Assembly (NCBI RefSeq): GCF_946479755.1
Contig: NZ_CAMLHC010000005.1
Coordinates: forward strand, 124,001-188,000
Source of the DNA: an uncultured Chitinophaga sp.
GTDB lineage: Bacteria > Bacteroidota > Bacteroidia > Chitinophagales > Chitinophagaceae
Direction of reading: 5' to 3'
Length of the DNA: 64,000 bases
Positions 25,402-34,218 of this stretch are shown piece after piece. The position numbers were made by a program, and so were the translations under genes. The notes below the pieces were generated by a model. That model did not search any database, was not told the origin of the DNA, and was given only the letters and a program-made list of their open reading frames with translations. The stretch's first letter is position 1. The number at the start of each line of letters is the position of its first letter.

Positions 25402-26712
25402 CTACCAGTCTTCTTCTGTTTCCTCCGGAGCCCCGTCTCCGCTACGGGGTAAGGTTAACCGGAAAGTAGTGCCTTTACCGGGCTCGCTTTCCACGGTAAT
25501 GTCTCCGTTGTTCTGCCGGATAAATTCGGCACACAGCACCAGCCCGATGCCTGATCCCCGCTCCCCTGCCGTGCCGTAGCTGGGTTTGTAACCGAAAGAG
25601 AACAGGGTGGACTGACGCTCGCGGTCCATTCCTACTCCATGGTCATTCACATGGAGACATATGTTTTTATCTTCCTCAGAAGTATGAATCGTGATTTTCC
25701 CGCCATGATGGCTGAACTTGACGGCATTGCTGATCAGGTTGCGTAAAACGATCATCAGCTGGTTCACATCTGCATACACCTGCACATCGTCCGCTATGGA
25801 CAGGTCCAGCCGGATCTCTTTCTGCCGTACGTTCGGCTCAAAGGTGCTCAGCGCATCACTGACGAGGGGCGCCAGGGGCAGCATGGCGGGCACTGTGTGC
25901 AGTCCTTTCATTTGTCCGGCCGTCCAGCGCAGCAGGTTATTGAGCGTTTCGCCCAACTGCGACACTTTCAGGTGGAGTTCCACTGCGGCGGATTTCATGT
26001 CCTTTTCGCTGTAGTGGTTATTGCTGAACATGAGCAAAAGCCCTTCCAGCGTGGCCAGCGGACTGCGGATATCATGAGCGATGATAGAGAACAGTTTCAC
26101 CTTATCGCGGTTCAGGACGTCCAGCGCTTTGCGCTGATCTTCTGTCTCCTGCTGGTATTCCGCATGTACGCTTTTAAAATAAATCAGGGCGATAACCACC
26201 ACACTCAGGGCGATGACCAGGTTGACCAGTATCCTGCCGGACGGCACCAGCGGCTCCAGGTACCAAAACACCGGCGCGTAATAAACAAAAGCGATCACGG
26301 AGATGATCAACACTGAAAGGAAGCCTAATAACCACTTATTGTCATAAATAAGATAGATGAGTACCAGTATCAGGATAAGATAAAACTCTACGCCGTTCCG
26401 GAAAAAGAATCCCGAAATGCCATACAGGAGCAGGCTGAAGACGATCACCGCGGCACGTGCCTGCAGGTAACGCTGCTTTTTATTCAGGTACAGGATCAGC
26501 AGATCCCCAAAAGTATGGATGAGATTCACCACAGCCAGTGCAGGCCGGTGCTGTATCAGGTTAAGGACGCAGAAATATAACGTAAGGACAACACCCGGGA
26601 TCGCAACAGTATTCAATAATTTAGTCCTTCTCGTTTCAATGAAAGACAAGCCGGGATGTATTCCTATGTTTACTACAGCATTCCAGAAGTTAGCGATTTT
26701 CCTAAAGAACAT
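25402..26712 (-). CDS. Membrane-bound sensor histidine kinase
   Basis: A 436-residue kinase with about six N-terminal transmembrane helices (residues about 35-195), a short coiled-coil linker (about 200-222), a HisKA domain with the phosphoacceptor His in IIAHDIRSPL near residue 218, and a C-terminal HATPase. The HATPase has the N box LRNLISNAVKFS, G1 DHGVGMD and G2 GSGIGLVLC. No response-regulator gene is adjacent, so it is an orphan kinase. It lies 95 bases upstream of the ECF sigma gene on the same strand, but the sigma gene has its own -7 element. The input signal is unknown; the sensor is mostly membrane-embedded. Confidence 0.9.
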   Translation of the reverse strand: MFFRKIANFWNAVVNIGIHPGLSFIETRRTKLLNTVAIPGVVLTLYFCVLNLIQHRPALAVVNLIHTFGDLLILYLNKKQRYLQARAAVIVFSLLLYGISGFFFRNGVEFYLILILVLIYLIYDNKWLLGFLSVLIISVIAFVYYAPVFWYLEPLVPSGRILVNLVIALSVVVIALIYFKSVHAEYQQETEDQRKALDVLNRDKVKLFSIIAHDIRSPLATLEGLLLMFSNNHYSEKDMKSAAVELHLKVSQLGETLNNLLRWTAGQMKGLHTVPAMLPLAPLVSDALSTFEPNVRQKEIRLDLSIADDVQVYADVNQLMIVLRNLISNAVKFSHHGGKITIHTSEEDKNICLHVNDHGVGMDRERQSTLFSFGYKPSYGTAGERGSGIGLVLCAEFIRQNNGDITVESEPGKGTTFRLTLPRSGDGAPEETEEDW

Positions 26713-26739
26713 GGTATGATTATATCACAAAAGGAAGCG

Positions 26740-26747
26740 CAAAAATA
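26740..26747 (-). promoter_or_regulatory. -7 element (TATTTTTG) for the histidine kinase gene
   Basis: An exact TAnnTTTG match on the - strand with predicted start near 26733, about 21 bases before the kinase ATG at 26712. It lies at the edge of a 197-base AT-rich divergent gap. Confidence 0.55.
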
Positions 26748-26890
26748 ATTCATGAACCTCAAAGATTTAGGGGAGTTTTCCCGTTTTTATCTTCTCTCAA
26801 AAACATAAGTATTATAACTTATATCAATAATATCAATATTAAATTAATATCACCAGTCCGCACCGGCTATAAATGCTGGCAGGAAATAGA

Positions 26891-26898
26891 TATATTTC
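26891..26898 (+). promoter_or_regulatory. Probable -7 element (TATATTTC) for the GDPD gene
   Basis: Seven of eight positions match TAnnTTTG. The predicted start near 26905 leaves 14 bases to the ATG at 26919 and 5 to the ATG at 26910, which slightly favours 26919. Confidence 0.45.
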
Positions 26899-26918
26899 GC
26901 CCTTGTCAAATGTTGATC

Positions 26919-27836
26919 ATGATAAAAAGATTGTTCCTGGCGACAGCCCTGTTGGCGCACCTGGCCACCCACGCACAAAAAATGCATGTGCTCAATATCC
27001 GCAACAGTAAAGAATTACAGGCATTCCTCCGTTACACCGGTAAAGACATTCCCTTCATCAGCGGCCACCGCGGCGGTGTCAATAAAGGCTTCCCTGAAAA
27101 CAGCATCGCGGCCTTTGAAAACACCCTGCGGCATACGCCCGCCACTTTTGAAATAGACCCGCGGCTCACCAAAGACAGCGCCATCGTGCTCATGCACGAC
27201 GCCACGCTGGACCGCACCACCACCGGCACCGGCAAAGTATCCGACTACACGCTGGCAGAACTGAAACAACTGAAACTGAAAGATGTGGAAGGGAATGTAA
27301 CGGAATACCGCATCCCCACGCTGCAGGAAGCCATTACCTGGGCCAAAGGGAAAACGGTCCTTATCCTCGATAAAAAAGACGTGCCTTTTGAAATGACGGC
27401 CCGCCTCATCACCAAAAACAAGGCAGAAGGCCACGTGATGATCACCGTACATACCGCAAAAGAAGCCCGCTGGTACTATGACCGCAACAAAGACTTTGTG
27501 TTTGAAGCTTTCGTCAAAACACCGGAAGCTATGGCCGAATATGAAGCCGCCGGCATTCCATGGTCGCACATCATGGCCTACGTAGGCCCCGACAACAAGC
27601 CGCAGCTGCAACCACTGTACACAGCGCTCCACCAACGCGGCGTGATGTGCATGATCTCTACAGCGCCCACCTACGACAAACAACCCGATGCCGCCACCCG
27701 TGCCGCCGCCTACCAGGCCATCATCCGCGACGGCGCCAGCCTCATAGAAGCCGACCGCTCCATCGAAGCTGCCGCCGCCATCCAAAGCCTGATACCTGCC
27801 CAAAGCGATAAACAACGGTTCTTCGGGAGAAAATAA
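26919..27836 (+). CDS. Secreted glycerophosphodiester phosphodiesterase
   Basis: Hydrolyses deacylated phospholipids (glycerophosphodiesters) to glycerol 3-phosphate and an alcohol. A signal peptide covers about residues 1-20 of the 305-residue form. The GDPD TIM barrel shows ISGHRGG near residue 48, PENSIAAFENT, the metal-binding Glu/Asp in FEIDPRLTKD, and the HDATLDRTTTG motif near residue 92. An in-frame ATG three codons upstream (26910) is equally possible. It is transcribed alone, divergent from the histidine kinase gene. In this window it complements the phospholipase C at 56867, since both release phosphate-bearing products from phospholipids. Confidence 0.9.
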   Translation: MIKRLFLATALLAHLATHAQKMHVLNIRNSKELQAFLRYTGKDIPFISGHRGGVNKGFPENSIAAFENTLRHTPATFEIDPRLTKDSAIVLMHDATLDRTTTGTGKVSDYTLAELKQLKLKDVEGNVTEYRIPTLQEAITWAKGKTVLILDKKDVPFEMTARLITKNKAEGHVMITVHTAKEARWYYDRNKDFVFEAFVKTPEAMAEYEAAGIPWSHIMAYVGPDNKPQLQPLYTALHQRGVMCMISTAPTYDKQPDAATRAAAYQAIIRDGASLIEADRSIEAAAAIQSLIPAQSDKQRFFGRK

Positions 27837-27887
27837 TTCCCCGGAGGAAATCAATCATACGAGCTCTTCCTGTAACCAGTTCTTTCG

Positions 27888-27895
27888 TACATTAG
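27888..27895 (+). promoter_or_regulatory. Probable -7 element (TACATTAG) for the unknown gene at 27916
   Basis: Seven of eight consensus positions match. The predicted start near 27902 lies 14 bases before the ATG, a spacing like that of the other -7 elements in this window. Confidence 0.4.
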
Positions 27896-27915
27896 CACTT
27901 TTAAACCTGTTTACC

Positions 27916-28644
27916 ATGAGTGCCCCGGAAAAACAATACCCGTTTTTTCACGATATGATCATCCGCTGGTTCCAGGGAGAGCTGACCACCCGGGAACTGA
28001 TTATCCAACTGGAAGCAGTGCTGCAACCGGAACCCTATGAAGCCGGATTCACCGATCCCGTATCCCTTTTTGAAACGGCGCTGGAAGCTGCGTTCCCCGA
28101 CTACTTCTATGAGTGGCAGGACTATAAACAATACGCCAAAGACACCGCTCCTACTGTAAATGGACTGACGCACCAGTTAAAAGAGCTGCTGGCCGGCAAA
28201 CAGCCGCTCCACGAGTTCATGGAATGGGCCACCTGGCATAACATGGACGGCGGGGAAACCACCAGCGGTGTTTTTGAAAACAGCAACATCGAATATTTCT
28301 GCCTGATATTCCTGCCGCAGCATTACCAGCAGCTGAACACTGCCTTTTATGAAAAAGCCGGCGATATTATTGCCCGCAGCAATGATACCCCCTACGGCGC
28401 TTTTGTGATCGCCCTGCACCTGCTGCTCGAAAAAGAACACAAAAGCCTGTACTATTTCCTGAACGCCTATATCGAAGGTCATAAAACGGATGCAGAACTC
28501 AATCAATACCTGGAAAAAAAGTTCAGCCACAAACTGCCCGCTTTCCGGTATACTATCACCACCTTTCCCTACCTCGATGAACTGCATGCTGCGCGCGAGC
28601 ATAAAAGCGATACTGCATCCTTTATGCAGCTGATGACATTGTAG
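27916..28644 (+). CDS. Conserved-looking hypothetical protein, 242 residues
   Basis: I do not recognise this protein. It is soluble, with no signal peptide or transmembrane segment, and rich in aromatic residues and Glu. The pattern looks mostly alpha-helical (for example FETALEAAFPDYFYEWQDYK near residue 55 and ALHLLLEKEHKSLYYFLNAY near residue 175). Coding is supported by its length, a sensible start with a nearby -7 element, and the absence of a better frame on either strand. It is followed 49 bases later by an oxidoreductase gene with its own promoter, so there is no functional link from context. Confidence 0.7.
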   Translation: MSAPEKQYPFFHDMIIRWFQGELTTRELIIQLEAVLQPEPYEAGFTDPVSLFETALEAAFPDYFYEWQDYKQYAKDTAPTVNGLTHQLKELLAGKQPLHEFMEWATWHNMDGGETTSGVFENSNIEYFCLIFLPQHYQQLNTAFYEKAGDIIARSNDTPYGAFVIALHLLLEKEHKSLYYFLNAYIEGHKTDAELNQYLEKKFSHKLPAFRYTITTFPYLDELHAAREHKSDTASFMQLMTL

Positions 28645-28669
28645 GCGGAAGCATATTCCCGCTCTTTCC

Positions 28670-28677
28670 TACCTTTG
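28670..28677 (+). promoter_or_regulatory. -7 element (TACCTTTG) for the oxidoreductase gene
   Basis: An exact TAnnTTTG match. The predicted transcript start near 28684 lies 10 bases before the ATG at 28694. Identical in sequence to the elements before the SDR and AraC genes at 14.4 kb. Confidence 0.65.
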
Positions 28678-28693
28678 CCAAAAATTCAACATC

Positions 28694-29548
28694 ATGGTAG
28701 CATTTTTAGGTATGGGCCTGCTGGGATCGAACTTTGTCAGGGCAATGATCAGCAAAGGAATGCAGGTACAGGTATGGAACCGCACCGCCTCCCGTGCAAC
28801 GGCACTGGAAGCCTACGGCGCCAAAGCATTTGAAAATGCGGCAGATGCCGTAAAAGGAGCGGACAGGATTCATCTTACCCTGAAAGATGACGCGTCTGTA
28901 GATGAGGTGTTAGCAGCCGCCAGTGCCGGATTCAAACCGGGCGCCATTATTATAGATCACACCACCACTTCCGCCGAAGGCGCCGTTCAGCGCACCAAGG
29001 CATGGAAAGAACGTGGCTTCATTTACCAGCATGCGCCCGTGTTTATGGGACCAGCCAATGCACTGGACAGCAGCGGCAACATGCTCGTTTCCGGCGACCA
29101 GGAACTGATCGGCCAGCTGGAACCGGAACTGTCAAAGCTGACCGGCCAGGTGCTCAATTTCGGACCGGAACCAGGCAAAGCCGCCGCTATTAAACTGATG
29201 GGCAACCTGTTCCTCGTGACTTTCACCTCCGGCCTCTCCGATATGCTGTCACTCTGCAAAGCGCTGAACATACAGCTGAACGAAGTATATGCGCTGTTCA
29301 GCGCCTGGAACCCGGGCGCACAGGTGGCCCCCAGGCTCAAACGCATGACAGCAGGCACTTATGACAGCCCCTCCTGGGAGCTGAACATGGCCCGCAAAGA
29401 CACGCAGCTGTTCCTCAACGCCGCCGCCCAAAACGGTACGCGCCTCGCTGTTATCCCGGCCATCGCGGAAGAAATGGACCGCTGGATCGCCAAAGGACAC
29501 GGCAGCCAGGACTGGACCATCATCGCCAAAGACAACATCCCGGCATAA
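28694..29548 (+). CDS. NAD(P)-dependent oxidoreductase, 3-hydroxyisobutyrate dehydrogenase-like
   Basis: A beta-hydroxyacid dehydrogenase family enzyme of 284 residues. The N-terminal Rossmann motif is FLGMGLLGSNF (residues 4-14), followed by VWNRT, where the Asn-Arg-Thr after the second strand suggests NADPH preference. The 6-phosphogluconate-dehydrogenase-like helical domain carries the catalytic Lys in KLMGN near residue 171. Enzymes of this group reduce small aldehydes or oxidise beta-hydroxyacids. The exact substrate is not predictable. A strong terminator follows directly. Confidence 0.85.
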   Translation: MVAFLGMGLLGSNFVRAMISKGMQVQVWNRTASRATALEAYGAKAFENAADAVKGADRIHLTLKDDASVDEVLAAASAGFKPGAIIIDHTTTSAEGAVQRTKAWKERGFIYQHAPVFMGPANALDSSGNMLVSGDQELIGQLEPELSKLTGQVLNFGPEPGKAAAIKLMGNLFLVTFTSGLSDMLSLCKALNIQLNEVYALFSAWNPGAQVAPRLKRMTAGTYDSPSWELNMARKDTQLFLNAAAQNGTRLAVIPAIAEEMDRWIAKGHGSQDWTIIAKDNIPA

Positions 29549-29556
29549 CCCACGAT

Positions 29557-29584
29557 CCCTCCGGCATGCCGGAGGGGTCTTTTT
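29557..29584 (+). terminator. Rho-independent terminator after the oxidoreductase
   Basis: A perfect 20-base palindrome (29557-29576) forms the stem, followed by GTCTTTTT. It starts 9 bases after the stop codon. It covers the in-frame start at 29566 of the next gene and so argues for the later start at 29593. Confidence 0.9.
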
Positions 29585-29592
29585 ATCATACC

Positions 29593-30468
29593 ATGCGCAG
29601 CAAACAACAAAAGAAAAAACAGGTCCCCCTTCATAAAGCCGATTTCGGCAATGGGATCGAAATCAAATACACCCAGATACAGCCCGGCACCATGGCTGCG
29701 TTGGAGCCACACCGTGACGACTACTTCGTCTTCTTTCTGCAGGACACCGGTGAAATGGAGCTCATGATCGACTTCTCCCTCCAGCGCACTAAAGACAAAA
29801 GCATCGGATACATCGCACCCGGACAGGTACATCACTATACCGATAAAGGCACCGTGTCCGGCTGGTTCCTGGCAGTAGACATCCCGCTGGTACAGGATGC
29901 ATGGCGCAACATTTTTGAAGACGCCAAAGGCCAGCTGCAATGCATCCCGCTGGACGACATCACCCCATTTACCCAATGCCTCCGGCTGATCATGCAATAC
30001 GACCAGTACTCCAACGCCGATGCGCTGCAACGCAAGGTGCTGCACTCTCTCATCGACGCCTACGTAGGCATGGTGGCCAACGCCTTCCTGCAGGCCAACG
30101 ACGACAGCTGGCAGCAGACAGACCGCGCGGCCATCATCTCCCGTCAGTTCAAAGAACTGGTAAAAGAACACTTCCTTACACTGAAAAGCCCCGCCGCCTA
30201 TGCCGATAAAATGAACCTATCCCTTTCCTATCTCAACGAAATGGTGAAAGGACACACCGGTTTCCCCGTGAGCCACTGGATTCAGCAGGAGTCCTTACGG
30301 GAAGCCAAACGGCTGCTCTACTACACAGACCTCACCACCAAAGAAATCGCCTTCCGTACCGGCTTTGAAGACCATACCTACTTTACCCGCGTATTCCGTA
30401 AGCTGGCAGGCGAAACACCCCTGACCTTCAGAGCCAGATACCGCGATTTGTCCAACCTTTCCCTTTGA
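29593..30468 (+). CDS. AraC-family transcriptional regulator
   Basis: A 291-residue regulator with an N-terminal cupin-like domain (about 20-150; EPHRDDYFVFFLQDTGEMEL near residues 37-56) and a C-terminal AraC HTH pair (about 185-290) including TTKEIAFRTGFEDHTYFTRVF. The ATG at 29593 is chosen because the upstream in-frame start lies inside a terminator stem. The flavoreductase gene follows 50 bases later with its own probable promoter. The regulator may control that gene, in the way AraC regulators often neighbour siderophore-related enzymes; this is inference. Confidence 0.87.
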   Translation: MRSKQQKKKQVPLHKADFGNGIEIKYTQIQPGTMAALEPHRDDYFVFFLQDTGEMELMIDFSLQRTKDKSIGYIAPGQVHHYTDKGTVSGWFLAVDIPLVQDAWRNIFEDAKGQLQCIPLDDITPFTQCLRLIMQYDQYSNADALQRKVLHSLIDAYVGMVANAFLQANDDSWQQTDRAAIISRQFKELVKEHFLTLKSPAAYADKMNLSLSYLNEMVKGHTGFPVSHWIQQESLREAKRLLYYTDLTTKEIAFRTGFEDHTYFTRVFRKLAGETPLTFRARYRDLSNLSL

Positions 30469-30498
30469 TTGTCTATTTTCCCGGACCCGATTCGTTCG

Positions 30499-30506
30499 TT
30501 GCTTTG
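30499..30506 (+). promoter_or_regulatory. Probable -7 element (TTGCTTTG) for the SIP-like gene
   Basis: Seven of eight positions match TAnnTTTG. The predicted start near 30513 is about 6 bases upstream of the first of three consecutive ATG codons. Confidence 0.4.
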
Positions 30507-30518
30507 CATCATAAATGA

Positions 30519-31214
30519 ATGATGATGGAAACAACAACTTTACGTCAACGCCGACTGGGATTTTTCGAGAAAACCATTAACCGGCAAGGATCTGTGCTGG
30601 ACGTCCGTCACTGGGAACCATCCGGCTTCTGTGAAATAGACCTTCACCTGCCCGGTGTAAACATGCAAAACTGGCAATCACCCCCGCATATCAAATGCCG
30701 CGTAGCGCCTTTTCACTATCGCGACTACACGCCGGCACGCTGGAACGTGACCCTCCGCACCTGTACCCTTTTTATTGATACCAGCCACGAAGGCCCCGGC
30801 AGCCAATGGGCGCAAAGCCTCGCCCCTGGCGATGTATTGCACTACCTCGGTGTAGACGGTACCCGGCAGAAAGTAATACCCGGCTCTCACCTGGTGATGC
30901 TGGGAGATCAGAGTGCCATTGGACATTTCAACGGGCTGCAGCAGCTGGCCGCCTCCCACAACTGGATATCCGGCATGGTGGTCATTCCCGGAGAAGCCCA
31001 CCGCCACCAGTTTGCAACGGGATTCCCTGAACTGCCACTGGAAACACTACCCAGCGCAGACGCGCTGCTGGCTCAACTGGAACAACAGGCGCTGCATCCT
31101 TCCTGGCAATACTACATCGTGGGCAATTCCCATCTCGTAGTGGCTGCCAGAAAAATATTAAAAGCAAGAGGTTGCCCCGCCAACCACATACAGGCGCAGG
31201 GCTTTTGGAAATAA
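30519..31214 (+). CDS. Siderophore-interacting-protein family FAD-binding reductase
   Basis: A 231-residue flavoprotein-like oxidoreductase of the SIP (ViuB/YqjH) family, which reduces ferric-siderophore complexes in the cytoplasm. The N-terminal FAD-binding barrel contains the RDYTPARW motif near residue 71, matching the family R-x-Y-T-x-R flavin signature. The C-terminal NADPH domain includes MLGDQSAIGHF near residue 128 and ends in a short GFWK tail. Three in-frame ATG codons occur at the start (30519, 30522, 30525). It converges on a permease gene with only 5 bases between the stop codons. Iron-siderophore function is a family-level inference. Confidence 0.82.
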   Translation: MMMETTTLRQRRLGFFEKTINRQGSVLDVRHWEPSGFCEIDLHLPGVNMQNWQSPPHIKCRVAPFHYRDYTPARWNVTLRTCTLFIDTSHEGPGSQWAQSLAPGDVLHYLGVDGTRQKVIPGSHLVMLGDQSAIGHFNGLQQLAASHNWISGMVVIPGEAHRHQFATGFPELPLETLPSADALLAQLEQQALHPSWQYYIVGNSHLVVAARKILKARGCPANHIQAQGFWK

Positions 31215-31219
31215 AGGGT

Positions 31220-33580
31220 TTATTCTGTTTTCAGGCTCCTGACAGGGTTGGCCATAGCTGCCCTGATGGATTGGAAACTGATGGTAAAAAGCGCTATCAG
31301 CAACGCGATAACCCCGGAGAGCAGGAAGACGGTCCAGCTGAGCGGGATACGGTACGCAAATTCGTTCAGCCACCGGCTCATCGCCCACCACGACACAGGC
31401 AACGCAATCAGGTTGGCAATCAATATTAACCGGATAAAATCCAACGTCAGCAAACGGACGATACTGCTCACGCCCGCCCCCAGCACCTTGCGGACGCCAA
31501 TCTCACGGGTACGCACCTGCGCAGTATAGGCCGTCAGCCCCAGCAAACCGAGACAGGACACAAAAATAGCGATACCGGCAAATACGTTGAACAGGCTGCC
31601 GGTACGCTGGTCCGACCGGTAGATATCGTCGAAAGTTTCATCCATGAAATGATATTCAAACGGCACCTCCGCGCTATATTGCTGCCACACGTTTTTTAAC
31701 GCGGCAATAGCGCCAGGCGCCCCCTTTCCGCTGGTTTTCATCAGCAGCATTGCACTCCGCTGCGGGTCATAATACAGCACTACCGGTTCTATCTTTTCTC
31801 TCAGCGAAGCGAAGTGGAAATCTTTGATAACGCCTACAATGGTACCTTCCCGCTTCCATAGGCTAAAACGCTGTCCCACGGGATCTTTGAGTCCCATCTC
31901 CTTCACGGCTGTTTCATTCAGGATATAGTGACCCGAATCGGCGGGCGTACCGGAAAAGTTACTCCCGGCTATCAGCTGCATCTTAAAGAAGGGAATGAAA
32001 TCCTTTTCCACGCTGAGCGGATATACCATCACCGTTTCACCTTTCTCTTTTCCTTCCCACTGGTTGTCGCCGGACTGCACGCCCAGCATAGCAATATTAC
32101 CGGAAGCCCGCACCATGCCCTTGATCTCCGGTTCGCGCAGCATCCGTTCGCGGATAGCATCGTAGTGCGCATTACCCTGCGGCATCCAGCACATCAGCAC
32201 ATGCTCTTTGTCGTAACCGGGATTTTTTGTCCGCATAAAATGCAACTGCTGCCCGATGATCAATGTACCTGTAATGAGCCCGATGGAAATGGCAAACTGA
32301 CCCACCACCAGTACCCTGCGGAAAGCTACGTCGCGGATGCCGGCTCCCAGCATTCCTTTCAGCGCTTTCAACGGCTCAAAGGCCGACAGCATCAATGCCG
32401 GATAAATACTGGACACCGCCAGCGTGGACAGCCCGGTAATTCCTGTCAGCATCCATAGCCGCACGCTCATAAAATCAATGACCAGCGCTTTACCCGACAA
32501 ACGGTTGAACAACGGTAACAGCGCTTCTGCCAGCAGTAATGCCAGCGCCAGGGACAAGAGGAAAAGAAACGCGGTTTCAAGGATAAACTGAAAAAACAAC
32601 TGTCTTCTTTCTGCGCCGATGATCTTCCGCACACTGACCTCCTTGGCCCTTAATACCGCCCGGGCAGTGGAAAGGTTCACATAGTTGATCGCAGAAATAG
32701 CCAGGATCAGCACTGCGATAATGGTGAATATGCGCACGGTCTGCATACCGTCATCAGTGCCGTCAGCATGGTACAGATGCATGCTGGCCAGCGGTTGCAG
32801 CAGGTATTCGATATCGGTATCAGCCGGTTCGTGCTCCAGGTGTATGTTCCGCAGTTTAGTCGCCAATGCAGCTTTGTTCGTACCCGGCTGCAACAGCAGG
32901 TAGGTCTGAAAATCAAATTCCTCCCATTCCTGGTCACAGTCTATTCCTTTGCCGGCCCGGTGCAGGTTGTTCATCAGCTGCATCGGGAAAAACAGTTCTC
33001 CCTGTATCGACGAGTTCAGGGGAAAGTCTTTGATAACGCCGCTCACCGTGAAACTGGTCTTGTCATTGGCCACGATCACTTTCCCCAGCGGATTATCCTT
33101 ACCGAAATACTTATGTGCCGCTTTTTCCGTCATCACAACAGAATGAGCATCCGTAAATGGTTTGGCGGCATTTCCCCGGACTAAGGGGAAATCAAAAATG
33201 CTAAAGAGCGTGGTGTCTGTAAAGTAAGACCTGCCGGCGGGGAACAACTGATTGTTGTACCGGAAGGAGGAATACAGCGAGTTGTCTGTCATCCGTAACA
33301 TGCCTTTTACTTGCGGTAGCCGCGCCTGTGCATGCACCGCAATAGGTGCATTGGTCACCGTCCAGATATGACGGCTAACGCCGGTGCCCACCCTGTTTTC
33401 AAGGCGAAACAAGTCATCGGCCCGCTGGTGGAACCGGTCAAAGCTACGTTCATCCTGTACCCACAACAGGATCAGCAATCCCACCGCCAGCCCGGTAGTA
33501 AGGCCGGCAATATTGATCAGGGAGTAAAATTTGTTTTTAACCAGGTTACGCCACGTGGTCAGGAAGTAACTTTTAAACAT
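31220..33580 (-). CDS. MacB/FtsX-like ABC transporter permease (fused double unit)
   Basis: A 786-residue permease of the type common in Bacteroidota. There is an N-terminal transmembrane helix (about 20-41) after the MFKSYFLTTWRNLVKNK opening, then a MacB periplasmic core, a four-helix FtsX unit (from about 285), a second core and a second FtsX unit near the C-terminus, with REIGVRKVLGAG near residue 690. Such proteins couple cytoplasmic ATPase strokes to the periplasm, in export or signalling. No ABC ATPase or membrane-fusion partner is adjacent, so it is an orphan permease. An exact -7 element within a 14-base direct repeat lies upstream. Confidence 0.88.
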   Translation of the reverse strand: MFKSYFLTTWRNLVKNKFYSLINIAGLTTGLAVGLLILLWVQDERSFDRFHQRADDLFRLENRVGTGVSRHIWTVTNAPIAVHAQARLPQVKGMLRMTDNSLYSSFRYNNQLFPAGRSYFTDTTLFSIFDFPLVRGNAAKPFTDAHSVVMTEKAAHKYFGKDNPLGKVIVANDKTSFTVSGVIKDFPLNSSIQGELFFPMQLMNNLHRAGKGIDCDQEWEEFDFQTYLLLQPGTNKAALATKLRNIHLEHEPADTDIEYLLQPLASMHLYHADGTDDGMQTVRIFTIIAVLILAISAINYVNLSTARAVLRAKEVSVRKIIGAERRQLFFQFILETAFLFLLSLALALLLAEALLPLFNRLSGKALVIDFMSVRLWMLTGITGLSTLAVSSIYPALMLSAFEPLKALKGMLGAGIRDVAFRRVLVVGQFAISIGLITGTLIIGQQLHFMRTKNPGYDKEHVLMCWMPQGNAHYDAIRERMLREPEIKGMVRASGNIAMLGVQSGDNQWEGKEKGETVMVYPLSVEKDFIPFFKMQLIAGSNFSGTPADSGHYILNETAVKEMGLKDPVGQRFSLWKREGTIVGVIKDFHFASLREKIEPVVLYYDPQRSAMLLMKTSGKGAPGAIAALKNVWQQYSAEVPFEYHFMDETFDDIYRSDQRTGSLFNVFAGIAIFVSCLGLLGLTAYTAQVRTREIGVRKVLGAGVSSIVRLLTLDFIRLILIANLIALPVSWWAMSRWLNEFAYRIPLSWTVFLLSGVIALLIALFTISFQSIRAAMANPVRSLKTE

Positions 33581-33652
33581 GATACCGGGTTTTTATACAG
33601 ATCCTTTCTTCTGTCTGCATATCCAACGCCAACCTCACGTATAATTATCAAT

Positions 33653-33660
33653 CAAAATTA
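33653..33660 (-). promoter_or_regulatory. -7 element (TAATTTTG) for the permease gene
   Basis: An exact TAnnTTTG match on the - strand, with predicted start near 33647 and a leader of about 66 bases. It overlaps the proximal copy of a 14-base direct repeat annotated separately. Confidence 0.55.
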
Positions 33661-33684
33661 TATAAATAATAAAATTATATAAAT
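33654..33684. repeat. 14-base AT-rich direct repeat, period 17
   Basis: AAAATTATATAAAT occurs at 33654-33667 and again at 33671-33684. The copies overlap and lie just upstream of the predicted permease promoter, so they could be a regulator site or an UP-element-like AT tract. Confidence 0.55.
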
Positions 33685-33727
33685 TGTCCGGTTTTGATAC
33701 AATGTCTGTTCATTTCCGCGATAGCGG

Positions 33728-34180
33728 TCAGAGTCGTTTTTCCAGCATGATCATGTGTTTGCAGGGAATGCCGTTTTCATAGATAGGCTCGGGGTAGCGC
33801 TGTACAAAAAAATCTTTGCGGATAGCGGTGATCTCAAAACCACTGCGTTGATAGAGATACAACTGCGCCACACTGGAATTACCGGTGCCGATGACCAGTA
33901 TCTCGAAGCCCAGCTCCCGGGCTTTGATGGCGGCATCCGTCAGCAATTGTTTGCCAAGGCCTCTTCCCTGCCAGCTTTCGTGTACGGCAATATTTTTCAC
34001 CTCGGCCTTTTTGTCACTGAGGGGCGTCAGCACGTATACGCCTACACGCACATCGCCGATCAGGGCCAGGTATACGCGGGAATCGCTGATATACGTATCA
34101 ATCATCTCCCGGGAGGGGTCGGCCAGCAGCAACAGGTCATACGGAAGGGCGTCGTGCCGTTCCAGCAGTTGAATCGTCAT
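33728..34180 (-). CDS. GNAT-family N-acetyltransferase
   Basis: Transfers an acetyl group from acetyl-CoA to an amine. The 150-residue form from the ATG at 34180 covers the fold. Motif A is in AVHESWQGRGLGKQLLTDA (Q/R-x-x-G-x-G/A), where acetyl-CoA binds, and motif B follows with YQRSGFEI. Two further ATG codons (34201, 34198) and one at 34216 are in frame. The last lies in the T-run of the upstream mscS terminator, so I prefer the later start. The acceptor is unknown. Confidence 0.82.
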   Translation of the reverse strand: MTIQLLERHDALPYDLLLLADPSREMIDTYISDSRVYLALIGDVRVGVYVLTPLSDKKAEVKNIAVHESWQGRGLGKQLLTDAAIKARELGFEILVIGTGNSSVAQLYLYQRSGFEITAIRKDFFVQRYPEPIYENGIPCKHMIMLEKRL

Positions 34181-34218
34181 ATTTTCAGCAGCGGACATCA
34201 TGCCGGGAAGATACATAA

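Noticed and set aside
27015..27854. 279-residue reverse-strand ORF opposite the GDPD gene
   Set aside because: It is the antisense of a clear GDPD coding sequence; its Gly/Phe/Val-rich composition is a codon-pattern shadow.
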